Assembly (NCBI RefSeq): GCF_029962835.1
Contig: NC_080582.1
Coordinates: 72,970,177 to 73,034,176 of the forward strand
DNA from: Magnolia sinica
Taxonomy: Eukaryota > Streptophyta > Magnoliopsida > Magnoliales > Magnoliaceae
Direction of reading: 5' to 3'
Length of the DNA stretch: 64,000 nucleotides
Under the pieces are notes generated by a model, which was not told the origin of the DNA, made no database searches, and saw nothing but the letters and a program-made list of their open reading frames with translations. Positions 49,201 through 62,500 of this stretch are shown in pieces (position 1 is the first letter of the stretch; each line of letters opens with the position of its first letter). The translations under genes and the position numbers were made by a program.

Positions 49201-52200
49201 GTTATCGGATAAGAAGACACTGTTCCTATAGATGCTAGTGTTGGGGGTAAAATCAACCTATTCATGCAGCAAGGTCAGCGAGAGAGCAATCTGAGCATGA
49301 GCCTTGAAGCTTGTGGTTATCGGATAAGAAGACACTGTTCCTATAGATGCTAGCGTTGGGGGTAAAATCAACCTATCCATGCGACAAGGTCTTCCTATGG
49401 AGACTTTAGCATGTGGGAGTAGAGTCAGTAGACATGGACTAGGAAAGGCCCCAGCAGATAACAATGAACTTTAATAGAAGGTAGTTCTTCATACGAAAAG
49501 TTATCATCAAAAAGACCGTGCCAAGAACACTAACTTAAAAATGTCAAGACCAATGGCCCTTTGAACAGAGCTATATCTAATGAAAATGCAGTTCTTCGAT
49601 TCATGGGTTAGTCATATTGCGATAGAATTGCTTCAAGAACTCAGTGAGGCTAAGCTCATTTACACTTAATCATGTGTCACATCTACAGCTTACTGTGAGG
49701 TATGAAGAAATGAATTCCTAAGCACCAACACATGTTCATTCACTACATGAAGATATCTGGATCTGAGCAAAAGATTCCATTTACTTCAGAGGATCCAGTG
49801 CCATCAATACTATCTGAATTACCCAGTGTTCAATATCAATAAACACGAAGTACAAGATATGGACCTCTCATCTTTTACATCCCATACCCCAAAAATCATA
49901 TTGATTAGGTGACCCTAGCCACTGATCGTAGGATTCTAGAGTACGAACGGGTGGTGTAGGAAAAGCCCAATGGTTGAAGTTCAAATCAAAAATAAAAATA
50001 AAACCCTCTAATCAATGGCTGGAATCATCTAAATGCTGTATTGTTTTACATATGGCCTATCCATGGTATGGTATAATAGATGGATAGGCCAGATCCCATA
50101 CATAGGTGCCAGTGCTTTGATATTGAGTGCTTGCTAACTTAGATATTAATATTTGGCATTAGATTCTTCTCCTCGGTTTCCGGATGGACCTTACCCTTAC
50201 TATCATAATATCTAGGAGTAAAGAATCCAGCAACTTTATATTGATCCAAGTACGATCCACACCCTTAATATTAATAATATCCAGTAGTAGAGGTCATTTG
50301 TTTGGTCATGCATATAGTGATCCTAAAGAAGAGATTAGGCACTGTTCACAAGGCATAAATAAGGAACTTAAATCGATTTCTATTGCCGACAACTTCTGAG
50401 AATGTTCAATATTGGCTTCTTTCTTGTCATTTTATGGGAAGAAGACCCACAAAGAAGATGCATTTTCTTTCTTCAGGGTATCATCCAAATGAATAGATTT
50501 TGCTCTTGGGGAATGACAAGAAGAATGTCCAATGTGTAGCCTTGTCAAAAGCTGTCAGAAAAAGAATTGAAAACCCATTCCTGAGCATCTTGCTTGATAA
50601 TATCAAGAAAAGTAAGAGAAAGAAGTCCAAGAAACTTCACCTGAAAGCGAGTGTCCATACACAAGAGGTGTGCCCCATTAAAGGTGTAACACAGCGACCA
50701 CTTGATAGATCCCACATCATGATCGTCCCATCCTCATCTCCAGATGCCATATATCGCCCATCTGGTGACATTGCTAATGACAATATCATACTCCGGTGAC
50801 CAATGAAAATACGAACACATTCCCCACTTTGAACATCCCATAATCTAACCGTCTTGTCACTAGACCCAGTTGCAATGTAGTTACAGTTTGCATGCCATTG
50901 AACACACTGAAATGACAAGATCCAATTTTTCAAAGAATCAGTTGACAGGATTCAGCAGGTGAATTACAAATATAAGAAACTTGCAATCAGCTATTGAGAT
51001 AAACTTGGGTAAGCTGCAAGTTTGGTGATGAAACAGAAAGATTCAATGTCTTTCCCCTTTGGTCATGAAGTAGACCTCAGTTTTCCATTTGCAACATGCT
51101 ATATCCAGAAATCAAGTAGAAAAGACTCCAACGCAACCAGGAGAAGAACTAGAAGTAAGCAGACGTCAACCCTTCAAGGAGGCCCAAAATATAAACTTGA
51201 AGAATAATGCAAAGTTGTGGTTTGACCAGTGGTTTCAATATCAATAATATCAGTCAATATAGCACCTGTGCAATATAAAATATCTAGCGAGTCAAAACTC
51301 CCTGGTATCATGCAATATATTGTCACTATTGCACAATACGATAATATAGCACTAGGTATCGACCAGGGCCACATTCTATAATTCCCTGGAATTGTCGATA
51401 CCATATCGACGGTATCGATGATACTAGGTAACCGCCACCCCTTTTGGAATATTTAAAAATAAATAAATAAATAAAAATTGATAATAATATAAATAATAAC
51501 TTTTTTAAAAAAGCAATTTCTCTGCAATTCCTTTGGGAGGATTTGTTCTAAATCAAATTCGGTAACTCGTTTCGAGTTGTTCCCCAAAAAAAAACTCATT
51601 TGCCTCAAGAACATCGAGATTGAAAACTGAAAATGGGCCAGAATCCCTTTCAATAAGAAATTTGTAATTTTCTTCATTGTAACTTCAATTTCTTTTTCAT
51701 AATAGGTAGAAAGTAGAAACAACTTGCTAAGCCATGATAATGCATAATTTTTATGCAAATCATAGATTTGAAGCACCAGTTTTCAAATTTGGGGATAAGA
51801 GAAGACATTGGGAAAATTCCCAAAATCTTCCATTTTCACCCATTTAAATCGGAAGTATGGTGTCGAAAAATCACTGGACACTAGTTGTATGACTATCTAT
51901 AGATTGGTGATAGTTTCCTTATGTTTTGACAAAATAAAATAAAATAAATAAATAAATAAATAAAGATATTTTTTAATTAAAATTTAGCAAAAATATTTTA
52001 AATTTCAGTTACTTTTAAGGAAAATCTCAAGACCTGGAACAGAGAAGTATATGGGGCAAAGAAAGCGAGCAGGCTGATTTTCTGGTAGAGATTCACAGCA
52101 TTGTTGTTCGGGAAGAAGGGGGCGAATTATCCATTGAAGACAGAGAAAGACGGTCTGCTCTTTCGATCACATACTCCAAACATCTCAAGGAGAAAATCAA

Positions 52201-54801
52201 GTGGACGCAAAGGTCAAGGGCGCTTTGGCTGAAGGAGGGAGACAAGAATACGCATTTTTTCCAGGGGATAGCCTCTGCTAGGGCCTGTTCCAACAGGATT
52301 TCTTCCCTTCTAGTGGATGGACCAAGACTAGAGAAAAAGGACCACATGTGTGGGGCAATTGTGGGTATTTAGAAGAACCTTTTATCTAGAACCGGCTGAG
52401 ACTAGATGGGTTCCATTTCAATAGCATCCTGGATGATCTCGCCGAATGACTGGAGAGGAATTTCTCCGTTGAGGAAGTGAAAGTAGCAGTGGATAGTTTG
52501 GGTCGTGATAAAACGTCATGGCCCAATGGTTTCACTTTTGCATTCTTTCAAGTATTTTGAATTACGGTTAAAATCGATATGATGGATTTCGTCATGGACT
52601 TCTTCACTTTAGATCACTTATCCCCGTAATAGGGGGGCTTCTTCATTGCTCTTATCACGAAAATGGAAGGAGCAGAGGGGTTGAAAGATTTCAGACTTAT
52701 TAGTCTAATAGGGGGGCCATACAAAATTCTGGCCAAAGTTCTTGCATCAATATTCAAGGCCATTTTGGGGACAGTTATTTCTCCCAACTGGAGGGGCTTT
52801 GTGGGAGGTAGACAAATTATGACAGCACCCTCGTTGCTCACAAGTGTATCAACCCCTGGTTACAGGAAAAGAAAGTGGGAATCATTTGTAAACTCAACAT
52901 CGAGAAGACCTACGATCACATCGAATAGGAGTTTTTGGATTTCATGTTGAAAAGACCGGGTTGCAAGGAGAAGTGGAGGAAATAGTCCAAGCTTGTGTCA
53001 ATTCTTCTTCAATTTTGGTCCTTGTGAATGGAACGCCAAAAGGTTTTTTTAAATCGTCTCAGGGATCCTCTTTCTCTGTACCTTTTCCCAATCATCAGGG
53101 AAGTTTTTAGTCGTATGCTTGCTAGAGGCCAAGAGACCGGTCTCATCAGCAGTTTTTCCATCTCTAGAATGGAAGAACATGTTTCCTATCTTCAGTTCTC
53201 CGACGACACAATTATCTTCTGCGAAGCGGGCCCATTCATGGTTGACAACCTGCGAAAAGTGGTTACTTGCTATGAGGCGGTGTCAGGGTTGAAGATTAAT
53301 ACTGGGAAGAGCAAAATTCTGGGTATCCACCTACCTAAGGAAGAAGTTATCTACCTCGCATCTATATTTGGAAGCAAAGTTGGTTCTGTCCCCTTCACTT
53401 ATCTAGGCCTTTCCTTATGCACAGGCAAACCGGCCAATCACTTGTGATACAAGGTGGTTGAGAGATTAGAAAGGAAAATATCTAAGTGTAAGGGTCGTTA
53501 CCTCTTGCTAGGCAGTCATATCACCCTCATCAAATCAATTTTATCCAACTTACCGCTACACTTTATGTCGTTATTCGGGTGCCCTTAGAAAGTCAAGTAA
53601 AGGTTGGACAAGATGAGGGATTTCCTTTGGAGAGGATCCGACAAAGGCTTTAAATTCCATTTGTTGAAATGGGATTAGGTTTGTAAACCTTTTGATTGAG
53701 GCGGAGCGGCGGTGCAAGACTTGGGTGGCATGAATGTCACTCTTTTGGGAAAATGGCTTTGGCATTTCGGGGCAGAAGAGGGAGCTTTTTGGTGCGAGAT
53801 CATGGTTGGCAAGTACAGTCTTAGGGAGGGTGGATGGGAAACAAAGAAACCTCTTTGTATGGAGCCTCCTACATTTGGAAATCTGTATCAGCTATTGGAG
53901 AGGAATTTTGGCAAGGCATATCATTCTCCATGGGCAACGGATCTAGGAGCAGATTTTGGGAGGACACTTGGAGTAGTGACTCTCCACTGTAGCTTGATTT
54001 CCCTAACCTCACTAACCTCGCCCTATCCAATGCTCTTAAAGTGGCGGATTGTTATTCCTTGTGATGCTTGTCCATGGTTTGGGATCCTCCCTGCAGAAGA
54101 AGCTTGTTGGATGGTGAAGTTGAAGAATTTGTAGCTCTTTTGGCCCATTTGCAGCAAATTCAAATTCTATGGTGTGGAGGAAACACACTTCAGGCCATTT
54201 CTCGATCAAATCCTTTTACAAGTAAATTTGGAATGTGCATGGCGAGAGCTGAGGGGAGCATGCAGATAATTTTTGGCACTTTGGTGTGCCACCCAAAGTA
54301 TCAGCTTTACTTGGTTTGTGGGGAGAGAAGGTTCTAACGATAGACAATCTCAAAAAGAGATCCTTGGCCATTCCAAACATGCATTGCATGTGTTATCAAG
54401 ACACCGAAACAATCGACCACTTATTCATCTTCAGCCCTTTCACATCTAAGGTTTGGGATTATTTCATAGATATTTTTGGGGATCATTGGATCATGCCAGG
54501 ATCAGTTTGATAGTTGTTATGGGCATGGCACGGGGGAACAAGGTGAAGGAAAGACTAAACCATCTGGCTTTTGACACTCCTAGTGATTTCGTGGCCAGTT
54601 TAGGGTGAAAGAAACGGAGGCGCTTCCAAAACTCTTCCCGATCTGTCGAAGCAATCATGGAAGTGGCTAGATTTTTGCTTTAAAATAGGAAATCCTTGTC
54701 CTGTCATCTTTAGTGAGCTAGCTGCTTGTTGCTCTTGGCTGTTTTTCCTATCTTTTTGTATTTTTTTTTCCTGCTTTTGAAGGGTCTTTAATAAAAGTTT
54801 C

Positions 54802-54835
<34 letters not shown>

Positions 54836-56531
54836 CATAACATTAAAATTTTAATGAGAATAAAATTACATTAAAAAATCAATTCTAAGTAATTTTTTAA
54901 AGAATTTGGACTTGGTACAAATTGAGAGTAGTTGATTTAGCAATCAGTTAGTGTAAGTTACCGAATTAAATAAATATAAATGGAATTTTTATTTTTCAAT
55001 CCCTTTGGGAGTTAATTAAATTGGATATTTTGGCATTTGCAAAGGAATTTTTTATTCGGCTTCCCTCCCGTAAGAGTAGGGGCATACCTTTTGCGCCCAC
55101 ATTCCTAAGCTTGAAGGTGCAAATTGTCTGGGGAACTTTAGGCCTATTAGTCTCCTTGGTAGTCTGTACCAAATCATTGCTAAAGTGTTGAGCAAACAGT
55201 TGAGGGCTATGCTCCCCAAAGTCATCTCACCATTTTAGGGTGCCTATATTTCTGGAAGGCAGATCATCCATAGTGCTCCGATTGCCTATGAGTGTTTGGA
55301 TTCCTGTCACAAATAGGGTAATCGGGGTGTGATTTGCAAATTAGACCTCGAAAAAGCATATGATCATGTTAACTTTTCCTTTCTAGATTATTTGCTGGGT
55401 CTATTGGGTTTTTGGGAGAAATGGAGGTGATGGATTCGATGTAGTCCTCAGCTACTTTCTTAGTTCTTATAAATGGGTCCCATTTTGGTTTCTTAAAATC
55501 TTCTCGAGATCTTAGATAGGGGGCCACTCTTTCTCCATTCCTTTTTGCGATTGTAGCAAAAGCCCTTAGTAAAATGCTATCAAAGGTCAATCTGCAGGGT
55601 TGTTTAGGAGCTTCTTAGTCTAAAATTTCTAGTCATCTTCAATTTGTGGATGATGCCATCGTATTTTGCGAGGCGGCTGATTCTTCCTGTTTAATCTGAA
55701 GACCTCAAACAGATGGTTTGAGGTTGTTTCAGGTTTGAATATTAATATGTCCAAAAGTGGATTTCTTAGAATAAATGTTCCCAAGGAGGATATCTCTCGT
55801 CTTGCAAGGATACTCAAATGTCAAGTTGGGACCTTCTCTTCCTCCCATCTCGTCCCCCTCTATGCCTAGTTAAACCGGCAACCCACCTTTGGGATAAGGT
55901 GTTGGAGAAAATGGAGAGAAAGTTGAGTCCTTAGAAGAGCAAGCTGCTCTAGCTGGGGGGTAGGCCAACCTTGATCAAATCGTCCCTCTCCAATCTCATT
56001 TTGTATTTTGTCATTATTCCAGTGCCCAAAGGTGGTCATCGAGCATATTGATAAGTTGCGTAGAGATTTCCTTTGGCGGGTGAAGCTTCTAATGGAAAAT
56101 TTCACATTCTCAAGAGGAGAGAGACATGTCGTCCCTACGATGAAGATCAAGAGGTTGGAGGTTGTCAATTTTACATTGCCGGACAAATGTGTTTGGCGGT
56201 TTGTGTTGAGGCCTCTAGTTTGTCGAAGAAAGTTGTGGAGGCTAAATATGGCTCTTCCCCCACAAGTTGGTGGATTATAGACTCTTCCATGTACCGCACT
56301 TCTTAATAGGGTTTTGTTATATTAGCGGGTTGGGCAATCTGAGTTGTTCTCTAGGGCTGCTATTGGGGTTTTAGGTTTAGTTTGTTTTAGGTTGTTTCCT
56401 TTTTTTCCCTTTTTTTTTCTTTCTTTTTATCTTTTTGTTGTTCTATTTTGTTTTGTTGTCTCTTTTTCTTTTGGCCTTTGGCCCTAATAAAGTGCTTCAT
56501 CTTTCAAAAAAATCGAATCTGATAAAATTTG

Positions 56532-56569
<38 letters not shown>

Positions 56570-59500
56570 AGAAGAAGAAGAAGAAGAAGAAGAAGGAAAA
56601 AAAGAAAGAAAAGAAAAATTATGAGATGATATTGATTGATGTTTCTAACATACTTTTTATCTAATGTTGCCGTGTAGGGAGTAAAATGTGAATTCATTTT
56701 GGATAAAATTGTATCACTTCTATCAAACAACACATAGTTTAGGACCCTATCAGAGCAAACTTCTTGTGCATAATCATGTCTCTTTTAACATCTCTTGAAG
56801 TTTTATTGAAAAATTCTATCGTTTTCCCAATGTTTCCCTCAGACAATGAAATATCCCTGACATATGCGATGTTTCCCTTGCAATACCAATGTGTTTTTGT
56901 ATCCCAAGGGAGCAATTACATGCATTGATGTTGATACGGCAAACACTAGGTAGGAATCTAGTTGCACGAAGAGTAAAGTGAAGCGGCAATACAATCAGGT
57001 GCAAAAGTAGGGAAGCATCTGTTTCAAAATGTTCTCTCCCAAAAGTAGGCAAATGGATTTGGAGGCTAGGAATGGAGGATGGTAATCTTTGGAATTCGGT
57101 AATCAAAAGTATGGGCGTGCAAAGGGAGGTTGGTGGACCAAAGACTCATCCAAATACAAAGCTTCGGTAGTTTGGAGGGGGGTGTTATCCATGAAAAAGG
57201 AGGTCCTTAAAGGGATTGGGTTTGCAATAGGGAAAGGTGATAGAACCAAATTTTGGTTTGATACTTGGGTGGGGGATGGAGCTTTGAAAGATGAGTTCCC
57301 ACGAATGTTCCGCATTGCTTCTAATCAGGAAATCACAGTAGATCATACTTATACAGTGCTAGGGGGTGTGGTGGTGTGGAATGTGGAGTGTAGAAAGAAA
57401 TCTCCTCGATCACGAGGTTGAAGAATATGTTGCCCTGCTGAATCGTATTCAAGATGTCAAGATAAATCTGGAATGTGCACATAAGTTAGTGTGGACCTAC
57501 CATAAATCAAAGGTTTTCTCGGTTAAATCATTCTACAAGTGCTTAGACATCAAAACCGATAAGGGAGAAGAGGTCTTCACTAATAAGGTTTGGAAGTACC
57601 AAGCCCCTCCAAAGATAGTGGTTCGGTTGGTTGGTGGGTAAGAGAAGAGTCCTCACGGTAGACAATTTGAGAAGAAGAGGGATGATTATCACTAATGTAT
57701 GCTTGTATTGTACGTCAAATGAGGAATCGGTAGATCACTTACTCATCCATTGCCCCTTCATTTGCCATATCTGACCAGATATATTATCTCGTTTTCATAT
57801 GGCCTGGTCCACTCCCGATTCGACAGGAAACCTCCTAAAGGCGTGGCATGGTACTTCTTTGGGGCAGAGGAGGACAAATTTATGGAGAATGGCTCTTCTT
57901 GTTGTATGGTGGGCAGTGTGGGAAGAAAGAAATGGTAGATGCTTTGACGGGATCTCCAACTCATTGGATTTTGTAGCTTCTAGAGCTAGGATGTTAGTTG
58001 TTGAGTGGGCAGTTAATGTTGATAAATTAAAGGGATGTAATTTGATTTTCTTAGGTGTGTAGTTGGTTGCGTCGCTCCCTCGGCAGTGCAGCCTCCAATC
58101 TTATGTTTTTCCTTTTTCTATTAATATATTCAATGACTTTTCAAAAAAAAAAAAAACCATACTGTTAATGTTTGCAATTTAAGAACTGTTAATGTTTAAT
58201 TTTTACACATATGAGCATGCACGCAAACACTCACAAACATACACGTGTGCGCACATGCATCTCGTTGTTTGAAATTAGAGAGGCAGATTTATGCAAGTGC
58301 CAAGTAGTAGAGTGCTTTTTGTCTTTTCAACTAAGGGTGTCAAGAGGTCGGGCCTGGTCTGTTACGAGCTTGGTTCAGAGCTAAACTGAGGCTTAATGGT
58401 TTGAGCAGGGTGACTTAGGTCTAGAAGTTCATGCCTGATTAGTGGGTAGTCATCTGGCAAGCCAGGAAAATGTCTGAGACAAGATAACGTATAGTCAACA
58501 TTAGTATATAAATTTACTGAATATTATTAACATGCATGGAGAAATTGCATGAGAGGCCCAGCTCAGAAGTTTTAATTAGCCTAGCTCGGTCCCAGAAAAA
58601 TTGGTGCATCTTCAACTCTGGTGGGGCCTTGTGCCTTGGACATGTAGAATTAGCTCAAGCTCATGCTGACTGACTGGGCCAAGACCTGGCCCATTGGCAT
58701 CCTATCTTCAACATGCAGTGAGAAATAACAACAACAAAAAATTCTACTAGAAGATATTGTGGGACTTTGTGAACATTGATGTATCCCTGCTTTGCATGGA
58801 TTATAGTATACAAACACTAGATACAGCAAAATAAGTGTGTAGATAATACAACAAGATAAGATAAAGGAAACTTATCAATACAACACAAGGTTTCTAGAAA
58901 TTACAAGATCTTGAAAATGAAGTTTCAGAACTTCAAAGAAAAAAAAAACACATGGAGACGTGGTAGATACAATATACTCACATCAACATCAGATAAATGT
59001 CCAGCCATTATCCGTAAAGGTTGGATTCTATCCATGGACCAAATCCTAGCGGTTCGATCATGAGAAGAGCTGGCAAAATAATGTCCCACGGGACTGAACT
59101 GTCAAATTTAAACGATGGAAGAATGATTATGTGCCACCCAAAAGCATAATTATGTGGAAAATAACAAATTTTGCTAATAATGCAGGTATCCAAACAAAAA
59201 GCAACTCAACAATTTAAATGACACAGGAGCAGGAATGAGAAGGCAGCAATGATGGGGGGAAAATATGCAAGGACAAGAAGTAAAAGCGTTTGGGAAGTAT
59301 CAACGTGAAACCCTCTTTTGCAAGCTCATCCTTTGTAGAATTTTTCTCCCTAGAAACATGAGAAAACGGATAGAATGAGAGGTGACTATCGCTTGATATC
59401 ACATAGAGTTGCATTTCCAAGGAGCTTAGCTATGACAACCAGACAATGCAACTGCATTCTTGGAATCAACTTCCAAAATGAAGAGACCCTCAACCCTTTG

Positions 59501-62500
59501 AAAAAAGACAATTAGCCTAACCTTAACAAACATCATTCTTGCAAAACTATAGTCCCCATTACCAATGGGCCCAGGAAGAGCTAAGCAAATAGACACCAAT
59601 TGATGGGGACATCACGTGCACATGCACGCCCCCCCTACACATGTACGCAAGGAGGAGGGCCCCGCCATCGATCTGGATCAATGACGACGTCCAAGGAGGG
59701 CCTACTAGTTAGAGGACTGCGTTTTGGTTCGTTGGAGTGGACCCGATAGTCATGTGAATCCCACCATGGGTTCTCATGATCGTGGCCCACTATTCTAATT
59801 AATCTGGTATTTTAGGTTTTGCTTATTATTGTTATTAGGAATATCATGAACGGTTTAGATTGCTTTGATTAGTTGTTATTTTTTATTACTTCGTCTCTAA
59901 GTAATAGGTTGCGCACATGGCGCGATTTTTGGGGTATAGGGTTTTATTATAAATAGGCACCCCTTGTAGTCTTTTTTGCTCATTGAATATTAATAAAATT
60001 TCTGCGTTTTTCTACTCCCCTAAATTTCTAAGTTGTGGAAATTCAATTGGGTGTGAAACCCTCCCTTCCTCTAAGGGTTGACTACCGTGGTGCGAAGACA
60101 CACCTATCACGATTCGCTCCCACCTTCTACCATCCATATTTCTCCTCCTATAATCATCAACGCTTCAAATTCATCCTCTATTGCAGCTATTTTTCTCTCT
60201 ACAGCAGATTTCCAGAATCTGGCCCTGCAAGATGGCTGAAACTTCGGCAGAGCACCACGCACGGACCGTGCATCAGATCAGGCTGAAATTTTGAGATTTT
60301 GTGGCCCACCCTTGGCCGAACAGGGCCAAGCTGGCCGTTTTTCAATTTATGGGCCCCACACACGTGCAAGACACCTCCAACGCACATGCGTCTGAGCCTT
60401 CACCGCTGTCCATGCATGTGACGCTTCTCTGGTTCGTTTCTCTCTTCTCTTTCAACCCTCTTTCACCCCAAATCCCTAACCCTAATCCTAAATTACTCAA
60501 ATCCCCAATTTTATGCCCTTTCTTTAACCTTAAGGTTCTCCGAATTGAAATCTGTGAACCCCTTAGATTGGGGAATTATTTTTGTACATGTGTGGACAAA
60601 TTTACCCTCCTTTGATTATTGTTTGGTTTATAATTTTGATTGATCCAACCCTAGCTTGTGTAAGCCTGGGCCTGCATAGATTCCCCTTGATTGAATGCTT
60701 GAACTTTTGTGTGGGATATGGAATTTTGTGTAATTGTTTCTAAACTAACATGATCTAAAGCCTGAAAATCTTGCACATCATATTTGAATTTCATGTCCTG
60801 CATCACCAATGTACCAGAAAACTATTTAAGTCTTCAAAAGAAGCATATTATGGATATGTTGAGTCAAGGGTTTGAGCTTTGCAGCTAAGAAGTATGGATC
60901 TCTATGCCCAAGCCATTAGGTTTCGTGTTCAAGTGACCATCTCCCCATATCATGAAGAGAAAGGAATTGAGAGGTGGTTAGATTTCAGTTTATTAACAGG
61001 TAGTGTTTTTCTTTTTTGTGAGTTGATAGGCGGTGAAATATTAAGTTGCCTATAAAACATCTAACTTCAATAACATGACATATAAATTTAACCTTCCAAA
61101 CTACCAAGGAGGAGTTTGACGAAAAAAAATAAAAAGAGCACAGCTTAAAAATAGAATTATAGAAGGTAGAAAAATCAGCACTTTTCAAACGGTATCATAG
61201 ATAAGACACGAACTTATTACGTTCATAACCAAATCTCCAAAACGGGATCATCCTGTTGCATTCATTAACTAATCTCAAGAACGGGAACATCTTATTCTCA
61301 TGTCAACAACAATTTTAGGCAGAAAACACACAAAAACATGATTAATGCACATTCCAGTTTCCATGTAGCCCAAAAACCAGGTGCATTAAGCAGGCATGAG
61401 AAGCCCATTCAACCACAGGTATGTATTACACCCACTGGACTCTACGCTAGAGTCACACGAAATTCTTTTTTTTTAAATGAAATGCAGATCATGGATGAAG
61501 GCATTAAACAAGTCTAACATCCATGAATGTCAAGACAATACTCATTACTATCAAAGGGCATCACATATCAATTGCATTCAGAAAAGCTCATTCCAGAATG
61601 TCAGAATGTTTACCTGAACATCCCAAACTGGGTAATTGTGACCCTTGTAGCACACAAGATTTGCATTCAACTTGGTGCTCCACAATCGAACTGCAGCAGG
61701 CAAGCATTAGATTAGGGACCCCATTGATGAAAAGAAAGTAAGATGACAGGAGAAGAAACATACTTGTTGAGTCTGAAGAAGAAGACAGAATAAAGTCCCC
61801 AAGAGGACTAAATGTAGTTGAATAAACAGGCCCAGCGTGCCCCTGAAACAATGTATAAGATCTTTTCCCATCCTCCGAACCTAGCAATTGCTCACTAGGA
61901 ACAGATTCGTTTTCTCCCTGCACATTAACTGAAACCAACACCATTTAATACACATTACACAACCTCCTTAGCAGAACCATCTTGGCAAGATTAATACATC
62001 CATACAGACAGACAGACATAAATGTAAAGAGGCTTGCTAGCCCCATTAACGCAGAAAACATGCCAACCCGGCAGGTGTGGTACATCAGAGCATGCATAAT
62101 GTAGGATGCACAGTGATGACCTTGTACAAAAAATCAGGCCACTCCACTAATAAGGCAGGCCACATGTACTTTCAAAGTGGAGTGGTTCCAAGTATTTCAA
62201 AAACCATCAATATAATGACACTGATTAATATGTATGGAAGGCTCAGAGGTGAGAACCTACTAGTGTTAGCTTGTCGACCGATCTTTGACATGTCCCAAAC
62301 CTGTGGAAAAGAAAGCAAGAAAATTAAAGAATAAATCTGTAAGAAAGGGAGGCAGTAATCATGATTAACAACAGCAAAAAAAAAAAAGCTCCAGTGAAAA
62401 TGTTCAAAAAAAAAACCTTCAGGGAAGAGTCAGAGAATCCACCAGCAACCAGCGAACCATCATGGGAAATTGATGAACAGTTCAAACTAGCATACATTCA

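Noticed and set aside
51240..51430. ATATC/GATA-rich stretch as a MITE
   Set aside because: Self-complementary, but I could not define termini or a target duplication.
60472..60500. Telomere-like CCCTAACCCTAA
   Set aside because: Only two degenerate units; a chance telobox-like stretch, not an interstitial telomere array.
61929..61944. ATG at 61944 as a TAF5 start codon
   Set aside because: It lies in the intron before an acceptor; the frame is only read-through, and upstream exons are identifiable.
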